Positions 36,867 to 46,406 of a stretch of 64,000 nt of DNA are shown here, piece after piece. The translations under genes and the position numbers were made by a program. Position 1 is the first letter of the stretch; every line of letters begins with the position of its first letter. Source of the DNA: Belliella baltica DSM 15883 (GTDB lineage: Bacteria; Bacteroidota; Bacteroidia; Cytophagales; Cyclobacteriaceae); assembly GCF_000265405.1 (NCBI RefSeq), contig NC_018010.1, positions 1,240,001 to 1,304,000 on the forward strand, read 5' to 3'. The notes under the pieces are model-generated. The model saw only the letters and a program-made list of their open reading frames with translations, ran no database searches and was not told the DNA's origin.

Positions 36867-37130
36867 ATGTCAGAAAATAAATTTAGTAAAGAAGCCTATT
36901 GGAAAAAGAACCTCAAAATATTGGGAGTTCTCCTGTTCATCTGGTTTGCTGTGTCCTTTGGATGCGGGATATTATTCGTGGAGCAACTGAATGCCATCAG
37001 AATGGGTGGATTCAAATTGGGATTCTGGTTTGCCCAGCAAGGCTCCATTTATTCTTTTGTGATTTTGATTTTTGTGTACGTTGTGCGCATGAATCAGCTT
37101 GATAAAGAATTTGATGTAAACGAAGAATAA
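36867..37130 (+). CDS. DUF4212 small subunit of Na+/solute symporter
   Basis: An 87-residue protein with two transmembrane helices and the DUF4212 pattern: KEAYWKKNLKILGVLLFIWF, FGCGILFVEQLN, FKLGFWFAQQGSIYSFVILI. Such proteins sit directly before a large symporter subunit and are required for it in the VC_2705-type systems. It starts 12 bp after the porin stop and ends 21 bp before the symporter start. Confidence 0.92.
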   Translation: MSENKFSKEAYWKKNLKILGVLLFIWFAVSFGCGILFVEQLNAIRMGGFKLGFWFAQQGSIYSFVILIFVYVVRMNQLDKEFDVNEE

Positions 37131-37151
37131 TCTCAAAAAGAAATCATAAAA

Positions 37152-38837
37152 ATGGATATTTTAACTTGGACATACATACTTGTAGGAGCATCATTTGCCC
37201 TCTACATTGGCATTGCGATTTACACCAGAGCTGGATCTACTAAAGAATTCTATACCGCAGGCGGCGGAGTTTCCCCACTTGCCAATGGCATGGCAACTGC
37301 CGCTGACTGGATGTCAGCAGCTTCATTTATTTCGATGGCTGGAATCATCGCTTTTTCGGGATATGATGGGTCAGTCTATCTGATGGGTTGGACAGGTGGC
37401 TATGTGCTTTTAGCCTTGCTTTTGGCTCCTTACTTGAGGAAATTCGGGAAATTTACAGTTCCGGATTTTGTTGGGGATCGGTATTATTCTAATAAGGCTC
37501 GCGTTGTAGCTGTGATTTGTGCACTCTTTATTTCATTTACTTACGTGGCAGGTCAGATGAGAGGTGTTGGGATTGTATTTTCCCGATACCTTGAAGTTGA
37601 CATCAATACTGGTGTAATTATAGGGATGTGTATTGTCTTCTTTTATGCGGTTTTAGGTGGAATGAAAGGCATTACTTATACACAAGTGGCACAATATTGC
37701 GTATTGATTTTTGCCTTTATGGTTCCTGCGATCTTTGTCTCCATGCAATTGACTGGAAACCCAATTCCACAGTTAGGTATGGGTGGCACAGTTGCAGATG
37801 GGAGCTATTTATTAGATAAATTGGATGGAGTATTGGGAGACTTAGGTTTCGCTGAATATACTTCAGGAAGAAAGGGAATAGCTGATATTTTTGCAATCAC
37901 TTTGGCGCTAATGGTAGGTACAGCAGGTTTACCTCATGTGATTGTTCGTTTTTTCACTGTTCCAAGGGTAAAAGATGCCAGGCTTTCTGCTGGATATGCC
38001 TTGGTTTTCATAGCAATCTTATATACTACAGCTCCTGCTGTCGCGGTATTTGGGATTTATAATGCTATCGAAACCGTAGCCGATAAGCCAGTGGATGATT
38101 TACCTGTTTGGGTGGAAAACTGGGAGAAAACCAATTTGATCACAGTCGATGACAAGAATAGTGATGGTTTTGTTCAATATTCTGCTAACTCAGAAACAAA
38201 TGAATTGAATATTGATAAAGATATCATGGTTTTGGCGAGTCCAGAAATCGCAAACCTACCAAACTGGGTAATTGGATTGGTAGCTGCCGGAGGGATGGCT
38301 GCTGCACTTTCTACAGCTGCTGGGCTTCTTTTAGTGATTTCCACTTCCGTTTCTCGGGATTTGTTTAGGACCTTTAAACCGAATATGACAGAGAAAAGAG
38401 AGCTTTTGATAGCAAGAATTTCAGCTGCAGGTGCAGTAGTCTTGGCAGGATATTTTGGAGTAAATCCTCCGGGATTTGTAGCCGAAGTTGTGGCATTTGC
38501 CTTCGGTTTGGCAGCAGCATCATTCTTCCCTGTGATCATCATGGGTATTTTCTCCACAAGGATGAACAAAGAAGGCTCAATTGCAGGAATGCTCTCAGGA
38601 TTGATTTTTACAATTGGATACATTTCTTATTTCAAATTTATAAGTCCTGAGCTGAATAATGTAGACAATTGGCTCTTTGGAATTTCTCCGGAAGGAATTG
38701 GTTCTATCGGGATGCTAATCAACTTTATCGTTTGTTACACAGTATCCAAGGCAACTCCTGCTCCACCGCAGGATGTTCAGGATATGATTCAGGAAATCCG
38801 AATTCCAAGAGGTGCTGGAAAAGCACATGATCATTAA
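37152..38837 (+). CDS. Sodium/solute symporter, VC_2705/ActP-like (probable acetate)
   Basis: The protein has 561 residues and about 13 transmembrane helices, with SSS-family motifs EFYTAGGGVSPLANGMATAA, TVPDFVGDRYYSNKAR, GVGIVFSRYLEV and the substrate/Na+ region AALSTAAGLLLVISTSVSRD. The paired DUF4212 subunit and the adjacent acs gene indicate acetate or another short monocarboxylate. A roughly 60-residue loop between helices (about 315-365) is hydrophilic and acidic. It is followed by a terminator-like hairpin, so full operon transcription may be attenuated here. Confidence 0.9.
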   Translation: MDILTWTYILVGASFALYIGIAIYTRAGSTKEFYTAGGGVSPLANGMATAADWMSAASFISMAGIIAFSGYDGSVYLMGWTGGYVLLALLLAPYLRKFGKFTVPDFVGDRYYSNKARVVAVICALFISFTYVAGQMRGVGIVFSRYLEVDINTGVIIGMCIVFFYAVLGGMKGITYTQVAQYCVLIFAFMVPAIFVSMQLTGNPIPQLGMGGTVADGSYLLDKLDGVLGDLGFAEYTSGRKGIADIFAITLALMVGTAGLPHVIVRFFTVPRVKDARLSAGYALVFIAILYTTAPAVAVFGIYNAIETVADKPVDDLPVWVENWEKTNLITVDDKNSDGFVQYSANSETNELNIDKDIMVLASPEIANLPNWVIGLVAAGGMAAALSTAAGLLLVISTSVSRDLFRTFKPNMTEKRELLIARISAAGAVVLAGYFGVNPPGFVAEVVAFAFGLAAASFFPVIIMGIFSTRMNKEGSIAGMLSGLIFTIGYISYFKFISPELNNVDNWLFGISPEGIGSIGMLINFIVCYTVSKATPAPPQDVQDMIQEIRIPRGAGKAHDH

Positions 38838-38849
38838 TCTAGAAAAAGT

Positions 38850-38885
38850 GAAACTCCAACAAGTCTATGTTGGGGTTTCCTTTTA
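38850..38885 (+). terminator. Intra-cluster terminator after the symporter gene
   Basis: GAAACTCCAACA pairs with TGTTGGGGTTTC (one G-U wobble, 6-nt loop) followed by CTTTTATT. It separates the transport genes from the kinase genes and could allow differential expression. Confidence 0.7.
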
Positions 38886-38891
38886 TTCAAA

Positions 38892-38922
38892 ATTGAAATA
38901 ACGTAAATTAAAATTCCGTTTG
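38892..38922 (+). promoter_or_regulatory. Promoter candidate for the kinase genes
   Basis: ATTG at 38892-38895, a 19-nt spacer and TCCGTTTG at 38915-38922 resemble the Bacteroidota consensus with one -7 mismatch. It lies between the terminator and the small membrane protein gene. Confidence 0.38.
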
Positions 38923-38938
38923 AAAGAAGTCAGAAAAG

Positions 38939-39145
38939 ATGAAAGAGGGATTGAAAAATCAGTATTTGTGGATAGTTTTTTTCTTGGGTATAATTCTTTT
39001 GAATTATCCCATCTTAGCTATTTATAATATTCCTGAAGTCTGGTTTGGAATACCGGTTTTGTATTTCTTCGTATTTCTATTTTGGTTTTTACTGATTCTT
39101 GCCACTTTTCTGATCATCCAAAAACTCAAGAAAAAGGATGTTTAG
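38939..39145 (+). CDS. Small two-helix membrane protein overlapping the kinase gene
   Basis: A 68-residue protein with two transmembrane helices (about residues 8-28 and 35-60) and a Lys-rich cytoplasmic C-terminus (QKLKKKDV). Its stop overlaps the kinase gene by 8 bp, a strong sign of coupled translation. It resembles the small subunits seen beside SSS transporters (DUF3311/DUF997-like), so it may be the small partner of the kinase's symporter domain. That is inference. Confidence 0.72.
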   Translation: MKEGLKNQYLWIVFFLGIILLNYPILAIYNIPEVWFGIPVLYFFVFLFWFLLILATFLIIQKLKKKDV

Positions 39146-41861
39146 CAATGCTGTAATCATATCGTTTACTTTTGGGTATTTGGCTTTGCTTTTTGCGATT
39201 GCTTGGTTTTCTGAGCGATCAGCTAAAAAGGGACGAAGACTCTCCAATCATCCTGCGATTTATGCATTGACTCTAGCAGTATATTGTACAGCGTGGACGT
39301 ATTATGGTTCTGTGGGCCGAGCTGCGACAAATGGTTTGGAGTTTTTGACCATCTACATTGGGCCAAGTTTAGTCGCCCCACTTTGGTGGATTGTGATGCG
39401 TAAGATTATCAGAATTTCAAAAGTCCAAAGGATATCTTCCATAGCTGACTTTATTTCTAGTCGCTATGGAAAAAATGTGACTTTAGGAGGAGTAGTGACA
39501 GTTGTTTGTCTTTTGGGGATTTTGCCTTATACCTCGATTCAGATCAAAGGTGTCGCTACATCCTTTCAGATTTTGCAGGGAAGTGGGATGGCGGATTCTC
39601 TGGCGAATTTGCCTTTTTACCAAGACACAGCTTTCTATTTGGCAATGGGATTGGCTTTGTTTACGATATTATTTGGGACTAGAAATATAGAAGCGACGGC
39701 ACAACATGAAGGAATGGTTATGGCTGTGGCTTTTGAATCTATTTTCAAGTTAATCGCATTTCTGGTAGTCGGTGTATTTGTTAGTTATTTCGTTTTTGAT
39801 GGATTTACAGATATTTTCAGTAAAGCAGCAGCTCAAGGCTTGGATCATCTTTTTGTTATGCAAGGGGAGAGCAGTGCATCAGAATGGTTTTGGATGAGTG
39901 TTCTATCAATGATAGCCATTTTGTTTTTGCCTCGACAATTTCAAATGGGAGTGATTGAAAATACAAATGAAAAACATTTGGATACAGCGATGTGGCTTTT
40001 TCCATTGTATTTGCTTCTTATTAATGTATTTGTACTTCCGATAGCTTTTGGAGGGCTTGTTCATTTTTCAGATGGAGGTTTTATTGCTGATACATTTGTA
40101 TTGGCATTTCCTATTTCTTTTGATCAAAAATGGCTTGCAATCTTAGTTTATTTGGGAGGGTTTTCTGCAGCTACTGGGATGATTATCGTCTCCACAATTG
40201 CATTGAGCACAATGGTGAGTAATAATTTGGTCATGCCCTTACTTTTGATCAATGATCAGTTTCAAAAACGATATCAACATAGACTCAGTCAGATCTTGAT
40301 TTGGTCGCGGCGTGCTACTATTTTGTTGATTATTCTTGCAGCTTACTTGTATTACAAACAGATTGCAGGGCAATTTACCCTAGTTTCTATCGGGTTGATT
40401 TCTTTTGTTGCAATTGCCCAATTTGCTCCGGCAATCATCGGAGGAATTTTCTGGAAAAAAGGTGCAAGAGTTGCTGCACTAGTTGGGATTTTGGCAGGGT
40501 TTGTACTTTGGTTTTATACCTTGGTTGTCCCCACCATGGTGACAGCAGGTTTTTTGTCTGAGAGTTTACTTTCTGAAGGACTACTTGGCTTAAGTTACTT
40601 GAAACCTCAAGCGCTGTTAGGCTTTTCAGAAATGAGTTATATAAGCCATGGGCTTTTCTACAGTTTGACTTTGAATTCCATCCTCTATGTTATCATTTCT
40701 GTTTTTAGTCAGCAAACATCCAAGGAACATAATCAAGCAGTTATTTTCGTTGATATTTTCAAATACAGCACTTCACTTGATGCAGCTGTGATTTGGAAGG
40801 GGCAAGCTTATCTGCCTGACTTGAAAGCTTTGCTTGTTAATTTTTTAGGAGAGCAAAAAATGGAAGAGGCTTTGAGGGAATTTACGCGAAATTCTGGAAA
40901 AAAGCTCAATGATGAAATTTATGCAGATCCAGAATTAGTAAATTATTCCGAACGCTTATTGTCTGGGATTATTGGTTCTGCTTCAGCAAGGATTATGGTG
41001 GCTTCGGTAGTGAAAGAAGAAGAAATCAGTATGGAGGAAGTATTAGGAATTTTGCAAGAAACTCAAGAACTAAAGTCTTTGAATCAACAGCTGAAAATGA
41101 ATTCAGAAGAATTGAAGATTGCTTCTGAAAAACTTCAATCACTCAATGAATCTTTACAACTCAATGACATGCTGAAAGATGAATTTATCTCCACGGTGAC
41201 ACATGAGATGCGGACGCCAATCACATCGATCAGGGCTTTTTCAGAGATTTTGATGGATCAAGACCTTCCTGAGACAGATAGAGCAAGGTTTTTGGAAATT
41301 ATTATTCAAGAAACCAAAAGGATGAGTAGGTTGATTGATCAAGTTCTGGATTTGGAGCGCTTTGACTCTGGAAGGCAAAAGCTTAATCTTGAGGCTACCA
41401 ATCCAAAAAAACTTATATTGGAAGTGATTGAGTCAATGGAGCAGGTTTTCAAGGAAAAGAACTTGGTGTTTGAAAAGAATTTGATGGAATCCGAAGTATT
41501 AATTTCTTTAGATCAAGATAGAATCAAGCAGGTTATTCTCAATCTCCTGTCCAACGCTTCCAAATTTGCTAAGTCAAAAGTGGTACTCAAAGCCCAACTT
41601 CTGGATGAAAATCTATTGATAAGCGTCTGTGATGATGGTAAGGGGATTCCAGAAGAAGAAGTACCTTTTATCTTTGATAAGTTCTTTCAGGCAAAGAATC
41701 AGACAAGCAAAAAGCCACTTGGAAGTGGGCTAGGACTAGCTATTTCTAAAAAAATTGTAGAATATCATCAAGGTAAAATAGATGTACAGCGGATAAATGG
41801 GAGGACATGTTTCGAGTTGTCACTTCCTATTTCACAAGGAAAATTGAATTTAATTAAATAG
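39138..41861 (+). CDS. SSS-domain sensor histidine kinase (CbrA/CrbS-like)
   Basis: The protein has 907 residues. The N-terminal half (about 1-560) is a complete Na+/solute symporter domain with about 13 helices (GFSAATGMIIVSTIALSTMV); a linker coiled coil (about 625-675) leads to HisKA with the H-box FISTVTHEMRTPITSIRAFS (phospho-His689) and HATPase motifs NLLSNASKFAKSK, DDGKGIPEEEV and GSGLGLAISKKIVEYHQGKI. Transport and sensing are fused, as in CbrA (histidine) and CrbS (acetate switch). The adjacent acs gene favours acetate or a similar acid as the signal. Confidence 0.9.
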   Translation: MFSNAVIISFTFGYLALLFAIAWFSERSAKKGRRLSNHPAIYALTLAVYCTAWTYYGSVGRAATNGLEFLTIYIGPSLVAPLWWIVMRKIIRISKVQRISSIADFISSRYGKNVTLGGVVTVVCLLGILPYTSIQIKGVATSFQILQGSGMADSLANLPFYQDTAFYLAMGLALFTILFGTRNIEATAQHEGMVMAVAFESIFKLIAFLVVGVFVSYFVFDGFTDIFSKAAAQGLDHLFVMQGESSASEWFWMSVLSMIAILFLPRQFQMGVIENTNEKHLDTAMWLFPLYLLLINVFVLPIAFGGLVHFSDGGFIADTFVLAFPISFDQKWLAILVYLGGFSAATGMIIVSTIALSTMVSNNLVMPLLLINDQFQKRYQHRLSQILIWSRRATILLIILAAYLYYKQIAGQFTLVSIGLISFVAIAQFAPAIIGGIFWKKGARVAALVGILAGFVLWFYTLVVPTMVTAGFLSESLLSEGLLGLSYLKPQALLGFSEMSYISHGLFYSLTLNSILYVIISVFSQQTSKEHNQAVIFVDIFKYSTSLDAAVIWKGQAYLPDLKALLVNFLGEQKMEEALREFTRNSGKKLNDEIYADPELVNYSERLLSGIIGSASARIMVASVVKEEEISMEEVLGILQETQELKSLNQQLKMNSEELKIASEKLQSLNESLQLNDMLKDEFISTVTHEMRTPITSIRAFSEILMDQDLPETDRARFLEIIIQETKRMSRLIDQVLDLERFDSGRQKLNLEATNPKKLILEVIESMEQVFKEKNLVFEKNLMESEVLISLDQDRIKQVILNLLSNASKFAKSKVVLKAQLLDENLLISVCDDGKGIPEEEVPFIFDKFFQAKNQTSKKPLGSGLGLAISKKIVEYHQGKIDVQRINGRTCFELSLPISQGKLNLIK

Positions 41862-41868
41862 TAAAACG

Positions 41869-42225
41869 ATGTATAAGATTCTAATTGTGGACGATGAACC
41901 CAATATTCTTTTGTCTTTAGAATACCTTTTCAAAAAGGAGGGCTTCAAGGTCTTTATTGCTAGAGATGGTGAGGAAGCTTTGGAGATAATTTCCGAAGAC
42001 CAACCCGAACTCGTCCTTTTGGATATCATGATGCCTAAAGTGGATGGCTATGAAGTCTGTAAATTTATCAAAGATAAGCATGATGATATCAAGGTAGTCT
42101 TTCTAACTGCAAAAAGTAAACAGCAGGATGTGGAAAAGGGACTTAATCTTGGAGCAGATTTGTATTTGACCAAGCCTTTTGGCAATAAGGACTTGGTGTC
42201 CAAGGTGAAGAACTTATTGAATTAA
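41869..42225 (+). CDS. Single-domain response regulator
   Basis: The protein has 118 residues, a CheY-like receiver only: acidic pocket Asp8-Asp9, phosphoacceptor Asp52 in VLLDIMMPKVDGYEVC, Thr and Lys switch residues in VVFLTAK and YLTKPFG. It starts 7 bp after the kinase gene and is its likely partner. It lacks any DNA-binding domain, unlike the CrbR regulator paired with CrbS-type kinases in gamma-proteobacteria, so output must run through another protein. Confidence 0.93.
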   Translation: MYKILIVDDEPNILLSLEYLFKKEGFKVFIARDGEEALEIISEDQPELVLLDIMMPKVDGYEVCKFIKDKHDDIKVVFLTAKSKQQDVEKGLNLGADLYLTKPFGNKDLVSKVKNLLN

Positions 42226-42250
42226 TTAAAAAACCTAAAATAACTATATT

Positions 42251-44143
42251 ATGAGTGATAGAATTCATACCCTAAGCGGGTATTTCCATGAATATCAAAA
42301 ATCTGTAGCACAGCCTGAGGAGTTCTGGGCACGAATTGCGGATTCATTTCATTGGAGAAAAAGATGGGACAAAGTCTTGGAATGGGATTTTGATGGACCG
42401 GATGTCAACTGGTTTGTAAATGGGAAATTGAACATTACTGAAAATATCCTTGAGAGACATTTATATACTTTGGGGGATAGGCCAGCAATCATTTGGGAAC
42501 CAAACGACCCAAATGAAGTGGGTCGAACTATCACCTATCGAGAACTTTATCATGATGTTTGCCGATTTTCAAATGCGCTTAAAGCCAAAGGAATTGGAAA
42601 AGGTGACAAGGTAATTATTTATATGCCTATGGTTCCTGAGGCAGCTGTAGCCATGTTGGCATGTGCAAGAATTGGAGCAGTTCATTCGATCGTATTTGCA
42701 GGGTTTAGTTCTTCTGCACTTGCGGATAGAATCAATGACTGTGGAGCAAAAGCTGTCTTGACTTCAGATGGAAATTATAGAGGAAATAAGAAAATCCCAG
42801 TCAAAGCGCTTGTTGATGAAGCTTTGGAGACATCTACTGTAGAAACAGTAATTGTTTACAAAAGAACTGAGCAAGATGTGACTATGAAGTCAGGCAGAGA
42901 TTATTGGTGGCATGAAGTCATAGAAGGAGAGTCTGATACCAATACTGCTGAAGAAATGGACAGTGAGGATATGCTTTTTATTCTCTATACTTCAGGATCT
43001 ACAGGAAAGCCAAAAGGAGTAGTTCATACTACTGGAGGCTACATGGTTTACACCAAATATACTTTTGAAAATGTCTTCCAATACTCTCCAGGCGACGTGT
43101 ACTGGTGTACCGCTGATATAGGTTGGGTTACTGGACATTCTTACATTGTGTATGGCCCATTGTTAGCAGGTGGGACATCTTTGATGTTTGAAGGAGTTCC
43201 AACTTTTCCAGACCCAGGAAGATTTTGGGCTGTAGTTGAAAAGCACAAGGTAAATCAATTTTATACCGCTCCAACAGCAATTCGTGCATTACAAGCTTTC
43301 GGAACTGACCCTATAGAACCCTATGATTTGAGTTCGCTGAAAGTACTCGGCTCAGTTGGAGAGCCAATCAACGAAGAAGCTTGGCACTGGTATCATACAC
43401 ATGTAGGAAAATCCAGATGTCCTATTGTAGATACTTGGTGGCAAACAGAGACTGGAGGAATTTTGATTTCCCCAATCGCAGGAATCACTCCAACAAAACC
43501 AGCATTTGCAACGCTTCCTTTGCCAGGAATTCAGTTGTGTATCGTGGACCCTGAAGGAAAAGAATTGACGGGGAATTCTGTCGAAGGAAATCTTTGTATC
43601 AAATTCCCTTGGCCGGGAATGATCAGAACTACTTATGGTGATCATGAGCGCTGCAAGCAAACGTATTTTTCTACTTATAAAGGCATGTACTTCACAGGAG
43701 ATGGTGTCAAAAGAGATCATGATGGCTATTATAGAATCCTTGGAAGGGTAGATGATGTGATCAATGTGTCCGGGCATAGAATGGGTACTGCAGAAGTAGA
43801 AAATGCAATCAACGAGCATCCATTGGTAATCGAATCTGCTGTAGTCGGCTATCCTCATGAAGTCAAAGGACAAGGAATATATGCTTATGTCATCTGTGAT
43901 ATGAAAAATAGGACAGCAGAAAATCTGACCAACGAAATCAAAGATACTGTATCCAAAATCATCGGCCCTATCGCTAAGCCAGATAAAATCCAGATTGTAA
44001 CCGGTCTTCCTAAAACAAGATCAGGAAAAATCATGCGTAGAATTTTAAGAAAAGTAGCAGAAGGTACAGTAGATAATCTCGGGGATACTTCCACACTCCT
44101 TGATCCAGAAGTAGTGAAGGAAATTATTGAGGGGAGGCAATAG
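42251..44143 (+). CDS. acs: Acetyl-CoA synthetase
   Basis: The protein has 630 residues. It has the AMP-forming enzyme superfamily P-loop YTSGSTGKPKGVVHTTGGY, DTWWQTETGG, YFTGDGVKRDHDGYYRILGR and the C-terminal acetylatable lysine motif LPKTRSGKIMRRILRKV. It activates acetate to acetyl-CoA. It lies 25 bp after the response regulator, so kinase, regulator and enzyme are probably one transcript. No clear terminator follows. Confidence 0.96.
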   Translation: MSDRIHTLSGYFHEYQKSVAQPEEFWARIADSFHWRKRWDKVLEWDFDGPDVNWFVNGKLNITENILERHLYTLGDRPAIIWEPNDPNEVGRTITYRELYHDVCRFSNALKAKGIGKGDKVIIYMPMVPEAAVAMLACARIGAVHSIVFAGFSSSALADRINDCGAKAVLTSDGNYRGNKKIPVKALVDEALETSTVETVIVYKRTEQDVTMKSGRDYWWHEVIEGESDTNTAEEMDSEDMLFILYTSGSTGKPKGVVHTTGGYMVYTKYTFENVFQYSPGDVYWCTADIGWVTGHSYIVYGPLLAGGTSLMFEGVPTFPDPGRFWAVVEKHKVNQFYTAPTAIRALQAFGTDPIEPYDLSSLKVLGSVGEPINEEAWHWYHTHVGKSRCPIVDTWWQTETGGILISPIAGITPTKPAFATLPLPGIQLCIVDPEGKELTGNSVEGNLCIKFPWPGMIRTTYGDHERCKQTYFSTYKGMYFTGDGVKRDHDGYYRILGRVDDVINVSGHRMGTAEVENAINEHPLVIESAVVGYPHEVKGQGIYAYVICDMKNRTAENLTNEIKDTVSKIIGPIAKPDKIQIVTGLPKTRSGKIMRRILRKVAEGTVDNLGDTSTLLDPEVVKEIIEGRQ

Positions 44144-44458
44144 GAATATAGGTATAAGTTTTGTGGTAAATAATAGATTTAAGCTTTTACCAAAAAATAC
44201 TGGTATGAAATAGATAGAAATCCGCCGCGGCGGACAAGTTATAGCTTTGCTGAAATATAGTTGATATAAACCTCTTTCATAAAGCAGACAAGATTAGCGA
44301 AATATTTCTGTTTTAATAAAAATGGAAATCTTGATAAGAACAAATGGTATCTGATAGCTGCAATTATTTCTACTCTAATTTCAAATTATTTCTATTTATT
44401 TCAAGTCTAAATCCAAAATCAATCTACATACGAGTCTCCTTCTGTATTTAAAAAGATT
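44144..44458. other. Intergenic region with TCCGCC palindrome
   Basis: No gene is seen in 315 bp between acs and the DUF294 gene. It contains a perfect GC-only 14-bp palindrome (TCCGCCGCGGCGGA, 44221-44234) listed below and a weak hairpin TGGTAA-TTACCA at 44163-44191. No clear promoter was found. Confidence 0.45.
44221..44240. repeat. Dispersed TCCGCC-N4-CGGACAA palindromic repeat, copy 1
   Basis: TCCGCCGCGGCGGACAAGTT stands out as GC-rich in AT-rich sequence. Related copies lie at 51066-51083 (TCCGCCATGGAGGACAAG) and 51224-51243 (TCCGCCTCAACGGACAAATT), all intergenic. Confidence 0.6.
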
Positions 44459-46405
44459 ATGTCAAACGTTATTGTCAATCGGGTAAAGGAATTTCTGAAG
44501 CGATTTCCACCTTTTACATTTCTTAGTGATGCGACCTTAAGCTTGGTTGCTAAAGAAGTGGAGGTGAAGTATTACGCGAAAGGTGAATACCTTTTCCGAA
44601 AAGGTGATGCAGCTCAAAATGCCTTCTTTATTTTGAAAGAGGGAATTGTACAGTTGGCTGAACAGAAAGATGAAGGAGAAAGAATTGTAGAAGTCTGTGA
44701 TGAAGGAGATGTATTTGGAGTGTTGGCGCTTTTGGGAAGGAGACCCTACCTTCTAAACGCACAAGCTCAAGAGGATAGTCTAGTATATGCTATACCGGTA
44801 GAGATTTTTGAGAAAATATTGGCAGAAAATAGCCGGGTGAGCTTGTACTTTGCTGCAGGTTTTGCTTCTGGACAAGTAGTTGTTCGGTCTGATCTTTCTC
44901 AATCCCAGAAAGCAAGAAGCGAATTCAAAGAATTGTCCAAAGACAATGGCTTGATGATCTTCACAGGTCAATCTGACTTGAATTTCTCCACAGATGTACT
45001 TTGCTGTCCAAAAGGTAAATCTATCGGTGAAGCCGCAGCGATGATGTCCGAAAAAGGTGTGGGTTCTGTGATTATAATTGATGAAAATAAATTCCCTTTG
45101 GGGATTATAACGGACAAAGATCTTCGAAATAAAGTTGTAGCGAGCGGGAAACCTTATACAACTCCTGTTGAGGAAATCATGACCACACCTGTAATTACTA
45201 AAATCAAAGATGCAGGATTTTCTAGCCTTTATCTGACCATGATCAAAAACAGGTTGCACCATTTGATTTTTACTAAAGATGGTACAACCTTAAGTCCTGT
45301 CACTGGAATTTTGTCAGATCATGATATTTTGCTTTCACAAGGAAATAGCCCAGCGGTATTGATCAATGCGCTGATGAACACTTGGGATGTTAGCGAAATG
45401 GCGAAAGTCAGAAATCGTGCGGAGCTGCTTCTGAAATACTATTTGGAAAATGAAGTGGCCATGGATTTTGTTGCAAATATCATTTCCGAAATCAATGATA
45501 TCATCATTCAGAGGGCTATTCAAATGGCCAAAAATAAAATTGACGAAGATTTTCCAGAAGCTTCAAAAGTAAAATTTTGCTTTCTTTCCTTAGGCAGTGA
45601 GGGAAGGGAAGAGCAATTGCTCCGCACTGACTTGGATAATGCCCTCGTCTATGAAGATGTTTCTAAAGATCAAGAAGAGAATGTTCAAAAATACATGCTT
45701 TTGATAGCTGAAGATGTGATCGAAACTTTGCTTATTTGTGGGTTTCATCCATGCCCTGCAGATATGATGGCGAATAATCCCAAATGGTGTCAGCCTATTT
45801 CTGTGTGGAAGCAGTATTTCACAGATTGGATCATTTCTCCAAATCAAAAAGCGCTATTGCATGCAACTATCTTTTTTGATTTTAGACCAATATTTGGACA
45901 TAAGGCACTTTCAGAAGAAATGACGAATCATATTTACAATGAAATTGCAGGGAAGACAATATTTTTAAATTTCCTCGCAAAAAATGCACTGCTTAATCCT
46001 GCACCATTGGGATTCTTTAGGAATTTCATTGTAGAGAAAACAGGCGAACACCGAGATAAATTTGATATCAAGTTGAGAGCGATGATGCCTTTGGCAGATA
46101 TTGCGAGGATTTTGGTTTTAAGTCACAGAGTGGTAGGAATCAACAATACTTTTAAACGATTCGAAAAAATGGCGGAGTTGGAGCCAAATAATCAAGAGTT
46201 GATGCTGGAAGCCGGAAAAGCTTATGAAATTCTAATGCGAATGCGAGCAATAGAGGGAATGCGTTCAGAAAGTGCAGGTCGATATATTCAACCTGAGAGT
46301 TTGGGTAAATTGCAAAGGCAGTTATTAAAAAACACATTTGCTCCGATCGATGAATTACAAAAAATCATGCGGGTAAGATTTCAATTAGATTATTTCAACG
46401 GTTGA
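44459..46405 (+). CDS. cNMP-binding/CBS/DUF294 nucleotidyltransferase-like protein
   Basis: The protein has 648 residues: a cyclic-nucleotide-binding domain (about 15-135, FRKGDAAQNAFFILKEGIVQ), a CBS pair (about 175-300, GEAAAMMSEKGVGSVIIIDE), a DUF294 nucleotidyltransferase-like domain (about 375-480, SLGSEGREEQLLRTDLDNAL with the GS and D-x-D pattern) and a DUF294_C substrate region to the end. Such proteins accompany acs and SSS genes in acetate-switch loci of many proteobacteria; the function is thought to be nucleotide-signal sensing but is unproven. The exonuclease gene follows by 1 bp. Confidence 0.88.
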   Translation: MSNVIVNRVKEFLKRFPPFTFLSDATLSLVAKEVEVKYYAKGEYLFRKGDAAQNAFFILKEGIVQLAEQKDEGERIVEVCDEGDVFGVLALLGRRPYLLNAQAQEDSLVYAIPVEIFEKILAENSRVSLYFAAGFASGQVVVRSDLSQSQKARSEFKELSKDNGLMIFTGQSDLNFSTDVLCCPKGKSIGEAAAMMSEKGVGSVIIIDENKFPLGIITDKDLRNKVVASGKPYTTPVEEIMTTPVITKIKDAGFSSLYLTMIKNRLHHLIFTKDGTTLSPVTGILSDHDILLSQGNSPAVLINALMNTWDVSEMAKVRNRAELLLKYYLENEVAMDFVANIISEINDIIIQRAIQMAKNKIDEDFPEASKVKFCFLSLGSEGREEQLLRTDLDNALVYEDVSKDQEENVQKYMLLIAEDVIETLLICGFHPCPADMMANNPKWCQPISVWKQYFTDWIISPNQKALLHATIFFDFRPIFGHKALSEEMTNHIYNEIAGKTIFLNFLAKNALLNPAPLGFFRNFIVEKTGEHRDKFDIKLRAMMPLADIARILVLSHRVVGINNTFKRFEKMAELEPNNQELMLEAGKAYEILMRMRAIEGMRSESAGRYIQPESLGKLQRQLLKNTFAPIDELQKIMRVRFQLDYFNG

Positions 46406-46406
46406 T

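Noticed and set aside
38174..38623. 149-codon open frame on the minus strand
   Set aside because: It is antisense to the symporter gene; the low-complexity Ala/Pro/Thr composition reflects membrane helices read backwards.
43352..43873. 173-codon open frame on the minus strand
   Set aside because: It is antisense to acs and has no recognisable domain.
44780..45262. 160-codon open frame on the minus strand
   Set aside because: It is antisense to the DUF294 gene and shows no coding character.
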